The notes: generated by a model from the sequence alone, not told the origin. A stretch of DNA of 36,752 nt from Kitasatospora papulosa (GCF_000717245.1 NZ_JNYQ01000023.1:1-36752); one strand, 5' to 3'. Shown: positions 7,405-16,328, counted from the first letter of the stretch. Made by a program: numbers and translations.

Positions 7405-8820
7405 ATGGGAGTCTGCGACTTCCCGCTGATGGACAAGGTGTGCGGCGCTGTCGACTTCGCCACCAACCCCGCCGGCACCGTCACCGACGGCCTCGGCGCG
7501 TGGATCGCGAAGTCGGCGGGCGAGCTGGCGTCCAGCGCGGCCGACCTGGCCGCCAAGGCCGTCAACAAAACGACGGCCATCGACCTCAACGCCGGGTGGT
7601 TCCGCGACAACTACGAGCTGCTGCTGCCCATCGGCCTCGCCCTGACCGTCGGCATCTTCTGCATCCAGCTCATGACCGCGGCCTGGCGCCGCGACGAACG
7701 CGCCCTCACCAAGGCGGCGTTCGGCACCATGACCGGAGTCCTCTTCAGCTTCTCCGCCATCGCTTTCACGACCGTCGCCATCACCGTGGTGGACGCACTG
7801 TCCGACGGCCTCTTCAAAGCCGCCAACACCTCGATCGACGACGCGATCCGTCGTGTGATCAATGTTGATCAGATGGGAGCCATGTACGGCCTCGGCTGGG
7901 GTGTGCCCGCGCTGGTCGCCTTCGGGTGCGCGATCGGCGCCTTCCTCTACTGGGGCGTGATGGTAGCCCGCAAGGTCGGGGTCCTGATCATGGTCACGCT
8001 CGCGGTGTTCGCGGGGGCCGGCGGCGGATGGGAGGTCGCCAAGCGGTGGCGGCGCGGCTGGATCGAGGCCACCGGCACCCTGATCGTCTCCAAGCTGTTG
8101 ATGACCGTCGTCTTCCTGATCGGCGTCTCCGCCATGGGCAAGACCGACGCCAGCGACGGGATGGCGGCCCTGTCCGACGCGATGGCCGGCATCGTCGTGA
8201 TGGTCCTGGTGTTGCTCTGCCCCTACGCGACGTACAAGTTCGTCCACTGGGCCAGCGACGGCGGCGGCCACGACGACATGCACCGCACCGGCGTCGCCGG
8301 CATGGCGGTCGCCGCAGGAGCCGCGAAGACCGCAGGCAGCCTCGCGCTGCGGGCCGGTACCGGCGCCCCCGCTCCGCAGGGCCCGAACCAGGTCCCGGGC
8401 GCGGGCACCGATGGCGTCGCCTCCGGCATCAACCCCTCCGGCGGCAACCTCAGCAAGGAGGGCATCGACGCCGGGCCGCCCAAGCAGCAGACCCGCTTCC
8501 GGTACGGCGAAGACCCGGACGCGAGCGGCGACAAGGGCCGGGCTCTGATCCAGCGCCCCGGGATCCCGCCACTGATCACACGTCCTGGCGAGGACGAACC
8601 GGAAGGGTCCGAATCGACTGCCCAAGGCGTTGCGGGCGGCTCCGGTCACCTCGCAGCCGCATCGGCTCCGGGCGGCGACCTGACCTCCATGCCGCCAGCC
8701 GACCCCGGACCTTCGGCCTCGGGCACTCCGGCGTCCGCGTCCGCGTCCGGGCCATCGGCCACCGGCTCCGCGACGCCGACGAACTGGGTGTATCCCACCC
8801 AGCCGCCGTCGGGTTCCTGA
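7405..8820 (+). CDS. polytopic membrane protein of the transfer channel (VirB6/TrbL-like), 471 aa
   Basis: About six hydrophobic segments occur at residues 70-93, 103-132, 162-188, 191-209, 226-246 and 260-282, followed by a long Gly/Pro/Ser-rich hydrophilic tail (about 300-471). VirB6/TrbL-like proteins combine several central helices with long soluble ends and form the inner-membrane pore. The N-terminal MGVCDFPLMDKVCGAVDFAT is characteristic of this gene in Streptomyces clusters, where it precedes the SCO6880-type gene. GGAGG (7392-7396) lies eight bases before ATG 7405. The tail ends in repetitive Ala/Ser/Pro, typical of the element's proteins. Confidence 0.68.
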   Translation: MGVCDFPLMDKVCGAVDFATNPAGTVTDGLGAWIAKSAGELASSAADLAAKAVNKTTAIDLNAGWFRDNYELLLPIGLALTVGIFCIQLMTAAWRRDERALTKAAFGTMTGVLFSFSAIAFTTVAITVVDALSDGLFKAANTSIDDAIRRVINVDQMGAMYGLGWGVPALVAFGCAIGAFLYWGVMVARKVGVLIMVTLAVFAGAGGGWEVAKRWRRGWIEATGTLIVSKLLMTVVFLIGVSAMGKTDASDGMAALSDAMAGIVVMVLVLLCPYATYKFVHWASDGGGHDDMHRTGVAGMAVAAGAAKTAGSLALRAGTGAPAPQGPNQVPGAGTDGVASGINPSGGNLSKEGIDAGPPKQQTRFRYGEDPDASGDKGRALIQRPGIPPLITRPGEDEPEGSESTAQGVAGGSGHLAAASAPGGDLTSMPPADPGPSASGTPASASASGPSATGSATPTNWVYPTQPPSGS

Positions 8821-8889
8821 CCCACATCCCCGGGGGCGGGCCGCACTCCACGGCCCGCCCCCGCCCACCACCCGCAGGAAGGTTTCGCC

Positions 8890-8988
8890 ATGACGTCCAG
8901 AAGAGCGCCGCGCGCCCCGTCCTCCGCCCGCTCCCACCGTCTGGAACCACCATGTCCGGCAAGCATCAGTCCTCCACGCCCACCGTGA
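8890..8988 (+). CDS. possible small upstream ORF overlapping the SCO6880-type gene, 32 aa
   Basis: ATG 8890 follows a strong AGGAAGG ribosome-binding site with seven-base spacing. It opens a 32-codon frame beginning MTSRRAPRAPSSARSHR that ends inside the next gene. That gene's own start at 8952 has a poor site, so translation of this small frame could couple to it. The arginine-rich composition argues against a stable protein. It may be a coupling leader. Confidence 0.25.
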   Translation: MTSRRAPRAPSSARSHRLEPPCPASISPPRPP

Positions 8989-10418
8989 AGTTTCCCCACC
9001 GCAGCAGGCGCGGCGTCCTGCTCGGCCTGACCGTCCCGCAGTTGGCCGTCGCCGGACTCACCGGCCTTCTCCTTCTCGCCGTGATCCTCGCCCGCGGTGT
9101 GGTCGGCGCCCTCCAGCTCATACCGCTGTGGGCGGTCATTGCGCTGCTCGTCTTCGTCCGCCACCGAGGTCGTGCTCTGGCGGACTGGGCCCCGATCGTC
9201 GTCCGGTACGCGCTGCGCCGGATGCGAGGCCAGCTCGTCTGGCTCACCCGGCCCTCCCGCCGGCCGACCCGCGAGGGACTGCTCCACCTTCCCGGCACCG
9301 CTGCCAGCCTGCGCGTGACCACTGCTCCCGACGGTAAGTACGGCGCCGTCCACAACCCGCACACCGGGACGCTGACCGCGGTGGTCAAGGTCTCCTCCCG
9401 CGCCTATGCCCTGCTCGACCCCGGCACCCAGCAGGCCAACGTCGGCGGCTGGGGACGCGCGCTGGCAGCTCTCGCCCGTACCGGGCAGATCGCCCGCATC
9501 CAGGTGATCGAGCGCACCATCCCCGACTCCGGTGACGCGCTGCGCCGCTACTGGGAAGAGCACGGCCGCCCCGACACCCCGATGGCCGGCGCGATCTACA
9601 ACGAGCTGATCCAGAGCGCCGGCCCCGCAGCCGCCCCGCACGAGGCGTACGTCGCGGTGTCCCTGGACACCAAGGCGGCCCGCCGGCTGATCAACCAGGC
9701 TGGCGGCGGTCTCACCGGTGCCTTCAGCGTCCTCGCCCAGCTCACCTCCACGTTCGACCAGGCGGCGCGGACCGCCGGTCTCACCCCGACGGGCTGGCTC
9801 ACCGCCCGCGAGATCGCCGCCGTGGTGCGCACCTCCTACGACCCGAAGGCGCTGGCGACACTCGACCGCTGGTCCACGGGCGGTCGCCCCGAGGCCGAGC
9901 CCGCCGCCGCCGGCCCCGTCGTGGTCGTCGAGAAGGCGGACCACATCGCCACTGACTCCGCCGTGCACGCCACCTACTGGGTGGAGAACTGGCCGCGCAC
10001 CGAGACCAGCGCCGGCTTCCTGCACCAGCTCCTGTTCACCGGCGGCGTCCGGCGCACGCTGTCGCTCTCCTACGAGCCGAAGAACCTCGACGCCGCCCTG
10101 CGCGACGTGCAGCGCAAGAAGTCCAGCGTGATCGCCGACGCCGCCGAACGGGCCCGGCGCGGCCAGGTCGACTCCGAGGCGGACTCGATCGAGTACCAGG
10201 ACATCAAGTCCCGCGAACGCCAGCTCATCGCCGGGCACGCCGACGTCGCCCTGACCGGTCTGCTGACCGTCTCGGCCGACACCGAGGACGAGCTGCGCAC
10301 CGCCTGCGCCGTCGTGGAGACCGCCGCTGTCGGCGCCCAGCTCGATCTCCGGCCGCTGACCTGGCAGCAGGCCGAGGCATTCACCGCCGCCGCCCTGCCG
10401 CTCGCGCTCGCCGCCTGA
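8952..10418 (+). CDS. SCO6880-family conjugation protein (PrgI-like plus VirB4 N-domain-like), 488 aa
   Basis: The protein begins with KFPHRSRRGVLLGLTVPQL and two adjacent membrane helices (about residues 20-70), as in PrgI-type proteins of Gram-positive conjugation systems. A long soluble region follows, with EAYVAVSLDTKAARRLINQ and later SIEYQDIKSRERQLIAGHAD, the latter resembling the N-terminal half of VirB4/TraE ATPases. There is no Walker A motif. The ATPase half appears to be encoded two genes downstream at 10923, so the pair may jointly replace a fused PrgI-VirB4 (inference). ATG 8952 gives the usual family N-terminus. The next gene follows after 25 bp. Confidence 0.75.
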   Translation: MSGKHQSSTPTVKFPHRSRRGVLLGLTVPQLAVAGLTGLLLLAVILARGVVGALQLIPLWAVIALLVFVRHRGRALADWAPIVVRYALRRMRGQLVWLTRPSRRPTREGLLHLPGTAASLRVTTAPDGKYGAVHNPHTGTLTAVVKVSSRAYALLDPGTQQANVGGWGRALAALARTGQIARIQVIERTIPDSGDALRRYWEEHGRPDTPMAGAIYNELIQSAGPAAAPHEAYVAVSLDTKAARRLINQAGGGLTGAFSVLAQLTSTFDQAARTAGLTPTGWLTAREIAAVVRTSYDPKALATLDRWSTGGRPEAEPAAAGPVVVVEKADHIATDSAVHATYWVENWPRTETSAGFLHQLLFTGGVRRTLSLSYEPKNLDAALRDVQRKKSSVIADAAERARRGQVDSEADSIEYQDIKSRERQLIAGHADVALTGLLTVSADTEDELRTACAVVETAAVGAQLDLRPLTWQQAEAFTAAALPLALAA

Positions 10419-10443
10419 CCCTTCCCTTAGAAAGAGCACCCTC

Positions 10444-10896
10444 ATGTCCCGCACCGCCAGCCCGACCGCGCAGGACTTCGTGCCCTTCGCCACCGCCGCG
10501 CTCGACTTCCACCGGGCGCTCAACATCCCGGGCGGCCCGCTGGTCACCACCCGGGTCGAGCTGGACGCTCTGCACGCCCACCTCGTCTCGCTGCACGGGC
10601 TGCTCGACGCCCACGCCGGTCGCACCGGGCAGCTCGTGGCGAACGAGGGCGACCAGCTCCGTACCGCCCGCACCCGCATCTGGCAGGCCGCCGAGCACCT
10701 CCACGCCGCCTACCACGCGGCGCCCCGGCCGGGCTCCGGCGAGATCCCCGCACCGGAGGCGTGCCAGGCCGTTCTTCCGGAGGGAGCACCGGGACTGACC
10801 ATCTGCCAGCGCCATCAGCGCACCGCTCATCTCGTGCGGCGGCGCACCACCCCGGCCGACCTGCACGCCCCGTTCACCGGCCTCGTCCGCCGCTGA
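10444..10896 (+). CDS. conserved hypothetical conjugation-operon protein (DUF6238-like), 150 aa
   Basis: This is a soluble, mostly helical protein with a conserved-looking core ALDFHRALNIPGGPLVTTRV followed by LDALHAHLVSLHGLLDAHAG. Near the end, CQAVLPEGAPG and TICQRHQRTAHLVRR carry two cysteines and several histidines. I associate it with the small gene that regularly lies between the SCO6880-type and VirB4-type genes (DUF6238), but no biochemical role is known to me. GAAAGAG precedes ATG 10444, and the spacing to both neighbours is under 30 bp, so it belongs to the operon. Confidence 0.55.
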   Translation: MSRTASPTAQDFVPFATAALDFHRALNIPGGPLVTTRVELDALHAHLVSLHGLLDAHAGRTGQLVANEGDQLRTARTRIWQAAEHLHAAYHAAPRPGSGEIPAPEACQAVLPEGAPGLTICQRHQRTAHLVRRRTTPADLHAPFTGLVRR

Positions 10897-10922
10897 CCCA
10901 CCCCTCATCTGGAGAAACGTTC

Positions 10923-12428
10923 ATGCCCCGTACCCGCGCCAGCGCCTCCCCCCTGTTCGTGCCCCGTAAGACGACGCGCACCGAGCAGCGAGCCGCCCGA
11001 GCCGGTTTCACCGAAGCCCGCCGCCAGGCACGCCTCGCCGGAAACCCGCCCAAGCACCGCGCCGAGCAGACCCTCGACCCGGATCTTCGGCCCACCTACC
11101 CGCTCACCGGTCGCCCCGGTCCGGCCTCCGCCCGCGGCGGCAAGCTCGACCTGCCCGCCCACCGGATGACCACCGCCACAGCCAGCGGCGCGTACCCGTT
11201 CGTGGCCGAGGGCGGCCTGGGCGCCGAAGGGGTGTTCATCGGCCGCGATGTGCACGCGGAGGCGGCTTTCTGCTTCGACCCTTTCTCGCTCTACAACAGC
11301 GGCAGGGTGGAGGGCTTCACCAACCCCAACGCGGTCCTGGCCGGCATCATCGGCATGGGCAAGTCCGCGCTGGCGAAGTCGATCGCCACCCGGTCGATCG
11401 CCCACGGCTACCGGATCTACATCCCCTGCGATCCCAAGGGGGAGTGGACCGGTGTCTCGCAAGCCCTCGGCGGCTACAGCATCGCCCTGGGCCCGGGGCT
11501 CCCTGGACGATTGAACCCGCTGGACACCCCGGCCCGCCCCGCCTCCGTGAGCGAGGAGGACTGGTTCACGGAGGTTCGCAAGCGCCGTCTGCTGCTGCTG
11601 GCCAGCCTCGCCCGCACCGTGCTGAAGCGCGACCTGCTGCCGATGGAGCACACCGCCCTCGACCTGGCCCTGGATCTGGTCGTCGCTGACGCCGCCGCCC
11701 GGGGCACGGTGCCGCTGCTCGGCGAGATCGCCCACGTACTCGGCTCCCCCGAACGCCTCAACCAGGCCCTCGGCCACCAGGCAGGGCACCTCGGTTCAGC
11801 CGCCCAGGACCTCGCCCATGCCCTGCGACGTCTCGTGCACGGCGACTTGAGCGGCATGTTCGACACGCCGAGCACCGTGTCGTTCGACCCGACCACACCG
11901 ATGCTGTCCATCGATCTCTCCCGTCTCGGCGGCTCCGGTGACGACACGGCACTGGTGCTCGCGATGACGTGCGCGAGCGCGTGGATGGAGTCAGCCCTGA
12001 GTGATCCCGATGGTGGTCGGCGCTGGGTGATCTACGACGAGGCGTGGCGGCTGATGCGGCACGTCGGGCTGCTGGAGCGGATGCAGAGCCAGTGGAAGCT
12101 CTCCCGAGGGCTGGGCATCGCGAACCTGATGGTGATCCACCGCCTCAGCGATTTGCTCTCGGCGGGCGACGCCGGGTCGCGCGGCCGGGTCCTTGCCGAG
12201 GGGCTCCTCGCGGACTGCAGCACGCGCATCATCTACCGCCAGGAGCCTGACCAGCTCGCCGCCGCTGCATCTCTGCTCGGCCTGACCGGCGTCGAGACCC
12301 AGGCGGTGTCCGCCCTGACCAAGGGCCGAGGTCTGTGGAAGGTCGCCGACCGCTCGTTCATCACCCAGCACATCCTCCACCCGGCTGAGCGGGAGCTGTT
12401 CGACACAGACGCCCGCATGGCGGCCTAG
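10923..12428 (+). CDS. VirB4/TraE-type conjugation ATPase, 501 aa
   Basis: A P-loop GIIGMGKSALAKS (Lys147) and a Walker B segment WVIYDEAW (Asp372-Glu373) identify a hexameric secretion ATPase of the VirB4/HerA group. Other family marks are YIPCDPKGEW after the P-loop, RLNPLDTP, and a conserved arginine/glutamine stretch MQSQWKLSRGLGIANLMVIH after Walker B. At about 500 aa it covers only the C-terminal ATPase half of classical VirB4; the SCO6880-type protein may supply the N-terminal half. GGAGAAA precedes ATG 10923. The frame is intact. It energises assembly or substrate movement at the membrane. Confidence 0.85.
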   Translation: MPRTRASASPLFVPRKTTRTEQRAARAGFTEARRQARLAGNPPKHRAEQTLDPDLRPTYPLTGRPGPASARGGKLDLPAHRMTTATASGAYPFVAEGGLGAEGVFIGRDVHAEAAFCFDPFSLYNSGRVEGFTNPNAVLAGIIGMGKSALAKSIATRSIAHGYRIYIPCDPKGEWTGVSQALGGYSIALGPGLPGRLNPLDTPARPASVSEEDWFTEVRKRRLLLLASLARTVLKRDLLPMEHTALDLALDLVVADAAARGTVPLLGEIAHVLGSPERLNQALGHQAGHLGSAAQDLAHALRRLVHGDLSGMFDTPSTVSFDPTTPMLSIDLSRLGGSGDDTALVLAMTCASAWMESALSDPDGGRRWVIYDEAWRLMRHVGLLERMQSQWKLSRGLGIANLMVIHRLSDLLSAGDAGSRGRVLAEGLLADCSTRIIYRQEPDQLAAAASLLGLTGVETQAVSALTKGRGLWKVADRSFITQHILHPAERELFDTDARMAA

Positions 12429-12460
12429 CCCAACGACCAGCACAGCAACGGGAATCAATC

Positions 12461-13156
12461 ATGTCCGCTTCTTCCACTCCTTCCTCCGGTGACAACCAGC
12501 CGTCGCAGGCCACCGACCCTTTGGCGTGGCGACGGCACCTCCCGGCATTGGCCTCGGCCGCCGCCGGGATCAACGAGGCGTGCGACGCCTGGGACGCGGT
12601 TTCGGACTCGCTCTGCGACGCGGACGGCTGGCCGCTGGACGACAAGGTCTACGGGGACGGGAAGGTCAAGCGGGACGCAGAAGCGTGGAAGCACGCCGAG
12701 GTGTTCCTCGACCACGGACCCGAGGTGCTGGCCGGGGTCCGCGCCGCCGCCGACGGCCCCGACTACGTCGAGGGGCCGATCAGTGACGACCTCCGTCGGA
12801 TACGCGGGATCGACACCATCCTGTTCCGGGCGGAGGAGCTGCGGCACGAATGGGACGGCGTCATGGCGCTTATGGACGGTTCGCAGCCGAGCGTGCTCCA
12901 CCTCTACCAGGAGCGTGCCGAGGAGCACCGCAACACCGAAGGCTGGCACTACTCACACGAACTGGGCTCCAAGGGACCGGCGTTGGTGCGCGTCGGCGAA
13001 TACCTCGCTCACCGAGCGGACACCGAACGGCCGGCGCAGACCGAGCGGGCTCGCGTCGCCCTGACCCGCTCGACGCACAACGCCCCTGCCGGATCACCTG
13101 CTTCGCCCCAGGTCCCGCCGGCATCGCATCCGCCGGCTCCCGGTCGCTCGCGGTGA
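12461..13156 (+). CDS. hypothetical conjugation-operon protein, 231 aa
   Basis: I do not recognise a family. Residues about 20-190 look like a soluble helical domain rich in Trp, Asp and His (DAWDAVSDSLCDADGWPLDD, then WHYSHELGSKGPALVRVGEY). A low-complexity Pro/Ala/Ser tail ending APGRSR follows. It starts 33 bp after the VirB4-type gene on the same strand with a weak GGGAA ribosome-binding site. Placement suggests an accessory transfer function, but nothing in the sequence specifies it. Confidence 0.6.
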   Translation: MSASSTPSSGDNQPSQATDPLAWRRHLPALASAAAGINEACDAWDAVSDSLCDADGWPLDDKVYGDGKVKRDAEAWKHAEVFLDHGPEVLAGVRAAADGPDYVEGPISDDLRRIRGIDTILFRAEELRHEWDGVMALMDGSQPSVLHLYQERAEEHRNTEGWHYSHELGSKGPALVRVGEYLAHRADTERPAQTERARVALTRSTHNAPAGSPASPQVPPASHPPAPGRSR

Positions 13157-13245
13157 TCCCTAGCACGCAGTCACCCCGCACTCCTTCAAGCTCCACGCCC
13201 CGTCGGCTCCCGCCGTGCGGCGGGGTGTTCGCAACGGAGAACTCC

Positions 13246-13809
13246 ATGCACCACGAAACCCCGCCCCCGACCGCCACGTCCGATCCGCGTCGCCTTCAGG
13301 CTGCCCTCTGTTCCGCGCTCGGGCAGCGCGGCCTGGAGGGCACCGTCGAGTACGGCCTCAGCGACTACATCGTCCACGCCGAGCTTCCCGACGGCAGTTC
13401 ACTGATCATCTCGTCGCCGCAGGAGCCACCCTCCGAGCACCCCGAGTCCCCGGAAAGCTGGATGGTCACCCGCCACCGGTCCGTCGAGCCTGCCGTCTAC
13501 GAGGTGATCTACGACTCCGAGCCGGACGGCCCGCATGCGCGCCACGGCGGCAGCGTGCCGGATCTCCTCTCCGCTGTCGACGCCCGCCTGGACCAGCTTG
13601 GCGTATTGCCACGCCAGGAGCAGGAACGTTCCGGCAAGGCGCGCGCCGCCACCGTGCTCCCGCCCGACTCCGCTCCATCCCGGGCGAGTGTCGCTCTCGC
13701 CTTTTCGCCGTCGGTCGGCCAGCGCGTGCTCCCGACCGGTCCGCCGCCGGAGTCTTCCGCGCGGGCCGCGCCGCCGTCGGCCAGTTCCTCATCCGCTCCC
13801 CGGCTCTGA
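13246..13809 (+). CDS. hypothetical protein with a disordered C-terminus, 187 aa
   Basis: A folded N-terminal region (about residues 12-120) contains ALCSALGQRGLEGTVEYGL, then ELPDGSSLIISSP and YEVIYDSEPDGPHARHGG. This alpha/beta pattern may bind a small ligand or protein, but I cannot name the family. The remainder is a Pro/Ser/Ala-rich tail. ATG 13246 follows CGGAGA and leaves about 90 bp to the preceding gene. The N-terminal pattern (a helix, then strands around LSDYIVHAELPDG) is loosely like the modules of the neighbouring gene at 13907, too weak to claim homology. Confidence 0.55.
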   Translation: MHHETPPPTATSDPRRLQAALCSALGQRGLEGTVEYGLSDYIVHAELPDGSSLIISSPQEPPSEHPESPESWMVTRHRSVEPAVYEVIYDSEPDGPHARHGGSVPDLLSAVDARLDQLGVLPRQEQERSGKARAATVLPPDSAPSRASVALAFSPSVGQRVLPTGPPPESSARAAPPSASSSSAPRL

Positions 13810-13906
13810 CCGACCGCGATCCAGGAGTCCTCCGTGCACTGCACCCTCAGAACTGATCCGCCCGTCGCCCGCACCTGCAACCGCACCCGCCTCGGATGGA
13901 TCTGCC

Positions 13907-14668
13907 ATGCCCAGCCACTACGACGTGCTGCCCGACCTGGCCTTCGGCCACCACCCCGTCCACGGCATCGTCGCCGCGAACCCAAAGAACCTCGCGGCCA
14001 GCACCTGGATGCTCAGGGGATTCGACTTCCATCCCGTCCCCGACCAGCCGACGTTGTACGCGCTGCCCGACCAGAACCGTGACGGACACGGCCGTACGAG
14101 CCGGGCCATCGAGCTGCTGCGCAAGGCCGGCTACCAGGTCGATGTGGACGTCGCACTTGACCCTGCGCTGGCGCCCGAAGCGGCACAGGTACGCGACCGC
14201 GGTCCGCTCGGTGAACCAGACGTCGCCTTCGCCGATCACCCGCAGCTCGGCATCGTTGCAGCCCTCGACGACCGTGTCTCCGGCCTCAGCGGGCTCGCGC
14301 TAGTGGAGGACGGCTGGCGGCACAACTCGAGCCTGGACATCTACACGCTCCCCGCGACCACCGATCGCGTCGAGGCGCTAGGGAAAGTCGCCGACGCCAC
14401 GGTGGCCCTGCACCGTTCGGGGCTCCAGGTCGCAGTGCAGCCCCGCCTCGCTCAAGAGGTGACGGCTCGGCCCCGCCCTGCTGCCACGCCGGCCGTCGGC
14501 CGTGAGCGCGGCCGTGGTCCCGCTCGCGCGTCTCCGTTGAGCGCCGCCGCGCTCGCCGCCAGCCCGGCCCGTGCCGGTATCCCGGGCAGGGCGCCGGTCC
14601 CCGCCGCCGTCACCACACCGGCGGTCCGGCCGGCTGACCCCCGCATCGCGTACTCCCGCGACCGCTGA
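13907..14668 (+). CDS. hypothetical protein with two tandem copies of an 80-residue module, 253 aa
   Basis: Residues about 4-85 and 100-185 are two copies of one module. Each has an opening strand (DLAFGHHPVHGIVAA; DVAFADHPQLGIVAA), a G-F/W segment, Y-x-LP (LYALPDQ; IYTLPAT), a helix and a final strand after AGYQVDVD or SGLQVAVQ. The first half of the gene at 26301 shows a third, more divergent copy. The function is unknown. A Pro/Ala/Arg-rich tail (about 190-253) follows. GGATGGATC precedes ATG 13907. The duplicated module in one transfer operon suggests a binding domain used repeatedly (inference). Confidence 0.6.
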   Translation: MPSHYDVLPDLAFGHHPVHGIVAANPKNLAASTWMLRGFDFHPVPDQPTLYALPDQNRDGHGRTSRAIELLRKAGYQVDVDVALDPALAPEAAQVRDRGPLGEPDVAFADHPQLGIVAALDDRVSGLSGLALVEDGWRHNSSLDIYTLPATTDRVEALGKVADATVALHRSGLQVAVQPRLAQEVTARPRPAATPAVGRERGRGPARASPLSAAALAASPARAGIPGRAPVPAAVTTPAVRPADPRIAYSRDR

Positions 14669-14693
14669 TCCAATTCCTCAAGGAGGCCCTTCC

Positions 14694-15059
14694 ATGGCCG
14701 TGAAGACGATCTGGCCTATCGACCACACCTGCGGGCACCATGCCGACCGCGACTTGCCCGACCGACCGGCCGACCGCCGCGCCGGCTTCGCCGAGTGGCT
14801 CGCCAGGCAGGAGTGCACGGACTGCTGGCGCGCCTCGAACGAGGGCGACGAGCAGGACAAGGCCGCCTGGCTCAAGGCGAAGCGCGCCGAGGAGCAGACG
14901 GCGTCCGAAGCCTGGTCCGAGCAGTACCGGATGCCTCCCCTGGAGGGGACCGAGCGGGCCGTTCCCTGGGGCGTGCGCTGTCGTCACCAGATCCTGACCA
15001 ACGCCTACACCGCACTGGTCACCGAAGGCTTCTCTGTCAAGTTCAGCGTGTTGAGCTGA
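14694..15059 (+). pseudogene. 5' part of a zinc-ribbon-like gene interrupted by the cargo island
   Basis: AAGGAGG precedes ATG 14694. The protein opens with WPIDHTCGHHADRDLPDRPA and later ECTDCW, so HxCGH and CxxC could form a zinc-binding site. A charged helix (KAAWLKAKRAEEQTASEAW) and PPLEGTERAVPWGVRCRHQI follow. Homology ends near codon TTC 15030-15032. After it come nine unrelated codons and TGA. The missing C-terminus reappears about 10.9 kb downstream at 25972, same strand and in frame if joined at the shared CTTC. The reconstructed protein would read LVTEGFDATTSEAEWAEIEE across the joint. This is direct evidence for an insertion; the product's function in transfer is unknown. Confidence 0.75.
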
Positions 15060-15061
15060 AC
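15041..15061. repeat. hairpin at the left end of the island
   Basis: GTTCAGC (15041-15047) and GCTGAAC (15055-15061) are exact reverse complements around a seven-base loop. The hairpin begins eight bases inside the proposed insertion joint. It may be an end structure of the inserted segment or a coincidence. Confidence 0.4.
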
Positions 15062-15111
15062 TAGGGCAGAGGGTTTAGTTGCCTCCGCCTTGAGCCTGTG
15101 TGAGAAGCCGC

Positions 15112-15150
15112 AGCCGCCAAGCGCGCGATACTCCAGTGCGCTTGGCGGCT
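15112..15150 (-). terminator. terminator of the MpaB-like gene
   Basis: AGCCGCCAAGCGC (15112-15124) and GCGCTTGGCGGCT (15138-15150) form a perfect 13-bp stem with a 13-base loop, starting 24 bases beyond the stop codon of the minus-strand oxygenase gene. There is no long T-run, as is common for Streptomyces terminators. Confidence 0.65.
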
Positions 15151-15173
15151 CCATTAGGCCGTATGACCGGTGG

Positions 15174-16328
15174 TCAGCGGTTGTCGTCGAGTTCTTGGTG
15201 CATCTGAGGCTGGTCGTCCTGGTCGTGGGTGAGTGCGTACTGCTCGATCTCGTTGAACGCCTTCGAGGCGACTCCCAGGAGGTCCTTGTATGGGTTGACG
15301 CCGACGGTCCGCTGGGCGGCTCCTCCGAAGAGGCCGCCGGCCGTTCCGCTGACGAGGCCGTGGCCCGCAGCGAGCGGCTTGCCCGCGAGGTCGAGGGGGC
15401 TCTTGGGCAAGCCAGCCATGTCCGCGTACTTGTCGGTGAGCGCAACGCGGGTCAGCGCGATGTAGGCGTCACTGGCTCCGGGCTTCAGGAGATCGCGGTA
15501 GAACTTGATGGCCTGGGCGGTCATGAAGACACCGTCGTCGGTCTTCTTCCACTCCGTCTCCCGCTCCTGGTTCCACAGCCGCTCTGCCTCGTCGGCGTCC
15601 TTGGGCAGCTGCCACTTCTCCGGCGTGCCGAGGTAGTGGTTGACGTAGTGCCAGGCGCACATGAAGCCGCGGGCGTCGTCGGCGGAGACATCGATGCCGA
15701 GGTTCCTCATGCCTTGGAGGATCTGGGTGCTGAAAACGCAGGCGGCGCCGGTGGTGTACTTCTGGGAGACCGGCTCGCCCCACTTGTCGTAGTCCCACTG
15801 GCCGCTCTGCTTGTGCAGTTGCCTGACTGAGGCGTGCACGAGGCGCACCTTCGTGACGGTGGCGGCCAGGGTCCCGTCGCGCATGGCGTTCTTGTTGCCC
15901 ATGTCGATGAACAGGCGGGAGGACTGCGACAGCCTTCGGCCTGGTCCCTCGACACCTCCGAGGCGGCCGGTGGAGCGCAGGGTGAATGCCCCGGTGGGTG
16001 CGAGGTAGGTGCCGATGAGGCCGACGGTGCCCTGCAGCATCGAGGCGGTGCCGTGGTGGTGGCCGAAGAAGCCCTCTGCGGCCTTGACGTCTGCCTCGCT
16101 CCAGTCCGGCGGCGGGGTAGCTGCCTCCCGCAGGAACTGGGCCAGCCGATCGGGAAGCCGTGACATATCTGTGTCGGGCTTGAGCGTTCCGATCGTCCGG
16201 AACAGAGCGTTGATCCCGTCGACCTCCCTGTTCTCGAGGAGGTCGGTCACCAGCGTGTCAGCCGTGGGATCTCCGACCTTGCTCGCAGCCTCCAACTCAG
16301 CTGCAACCGTTGCCGATGTCAACGCCAT
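15174..16328 (-). CDS. MpaB/latex-clearing-protein-like oxygenase (DUF2236), 384 aa
   Basis: This belongs to the DUF2236 family, which includes fungal MpaB (oxidative cleavage of a prenyl side chain in mycophenolic acid biosynthesis) and rubber oxygenase Lcp (cleavage of polyisoprene). Seen here: FFGHHHGTASMLQGTVGLIG at about residues 87-106, the heme-site motif RLVHASVR with His165, and DARGFMCAWHYVNHYLG. No signal peptide or Tat motif is present, so it should act in the cytoplasm or at the membrane, unlike exported Lcp. GAGGAG lies seven bases before ATG 16328, fixing the start. It is the first gene of the island, and the nearby prenyl synthase and FAD oxidoreductase suggest an isoprenoid substrate (inference). 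Confidence 0.78.
   Translation of the reverse strand: MALTSATVAAELEAASKVGDPTADTLVTDLLENREVDGINALFRTIGTLKPDTDMSRLPDRLAQFLREAATPPPDWSEADVKAAEGFFGHHHGTASMLQGTVGLIGTYLAPTGAFTLRSTGRLGGVEGPGRRLSQSSRLFIDMGNKNAMRDGTLAATVTKVRLVHASVRQLHKQSGQWDYDKWGEPVSQKYTTGAACVFSTQILQGMRNLGIDVSADDARGFMCAWHYVNHYLGTPEKWQLPKDADEAERLWNQERETEWKKTDDGVFMTAQAIKFYRDLLKPGASDAYIALTRVALTDKYADMAGLPKSPLDLAGKPLAAGHGLVSGTAGGLFGGAAQRTVGVNPYKDLLGVASKAFNEIEQYALTHDQDDQPQMHQELDDNR

Noticed and set aside
8646..10679. 677-codon minus-strand open frame opposite the SCO6880-type gene
   Set aside because: Low-complexity Gly/Arg/Val composition and no ribosome-binding site; the plus strand is clearly coding.
13834..14082. GTG-started 82-codon frame with CAGGAG site before the module gene
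   Set aside because: It overlaps the start of the well-supported gene at 13907 and becomes Arg/Pro-rich shadow sequence after about 35 codons.
15058..15067. GAACTAGGGC near the left island joint is identical to 36652-36661 at the right IS boundary
   Set aside because: The match stops after ten bases and no transposase remnant follows; CTAG occurs several times in the window, so I consider it chance.
15174..16328. Secreted rubber-degrading Lcp
   Set aside because: The family fits, but there is no Tat or other signal peptide, so extracellular polyisoprene is an unlikely substrate.
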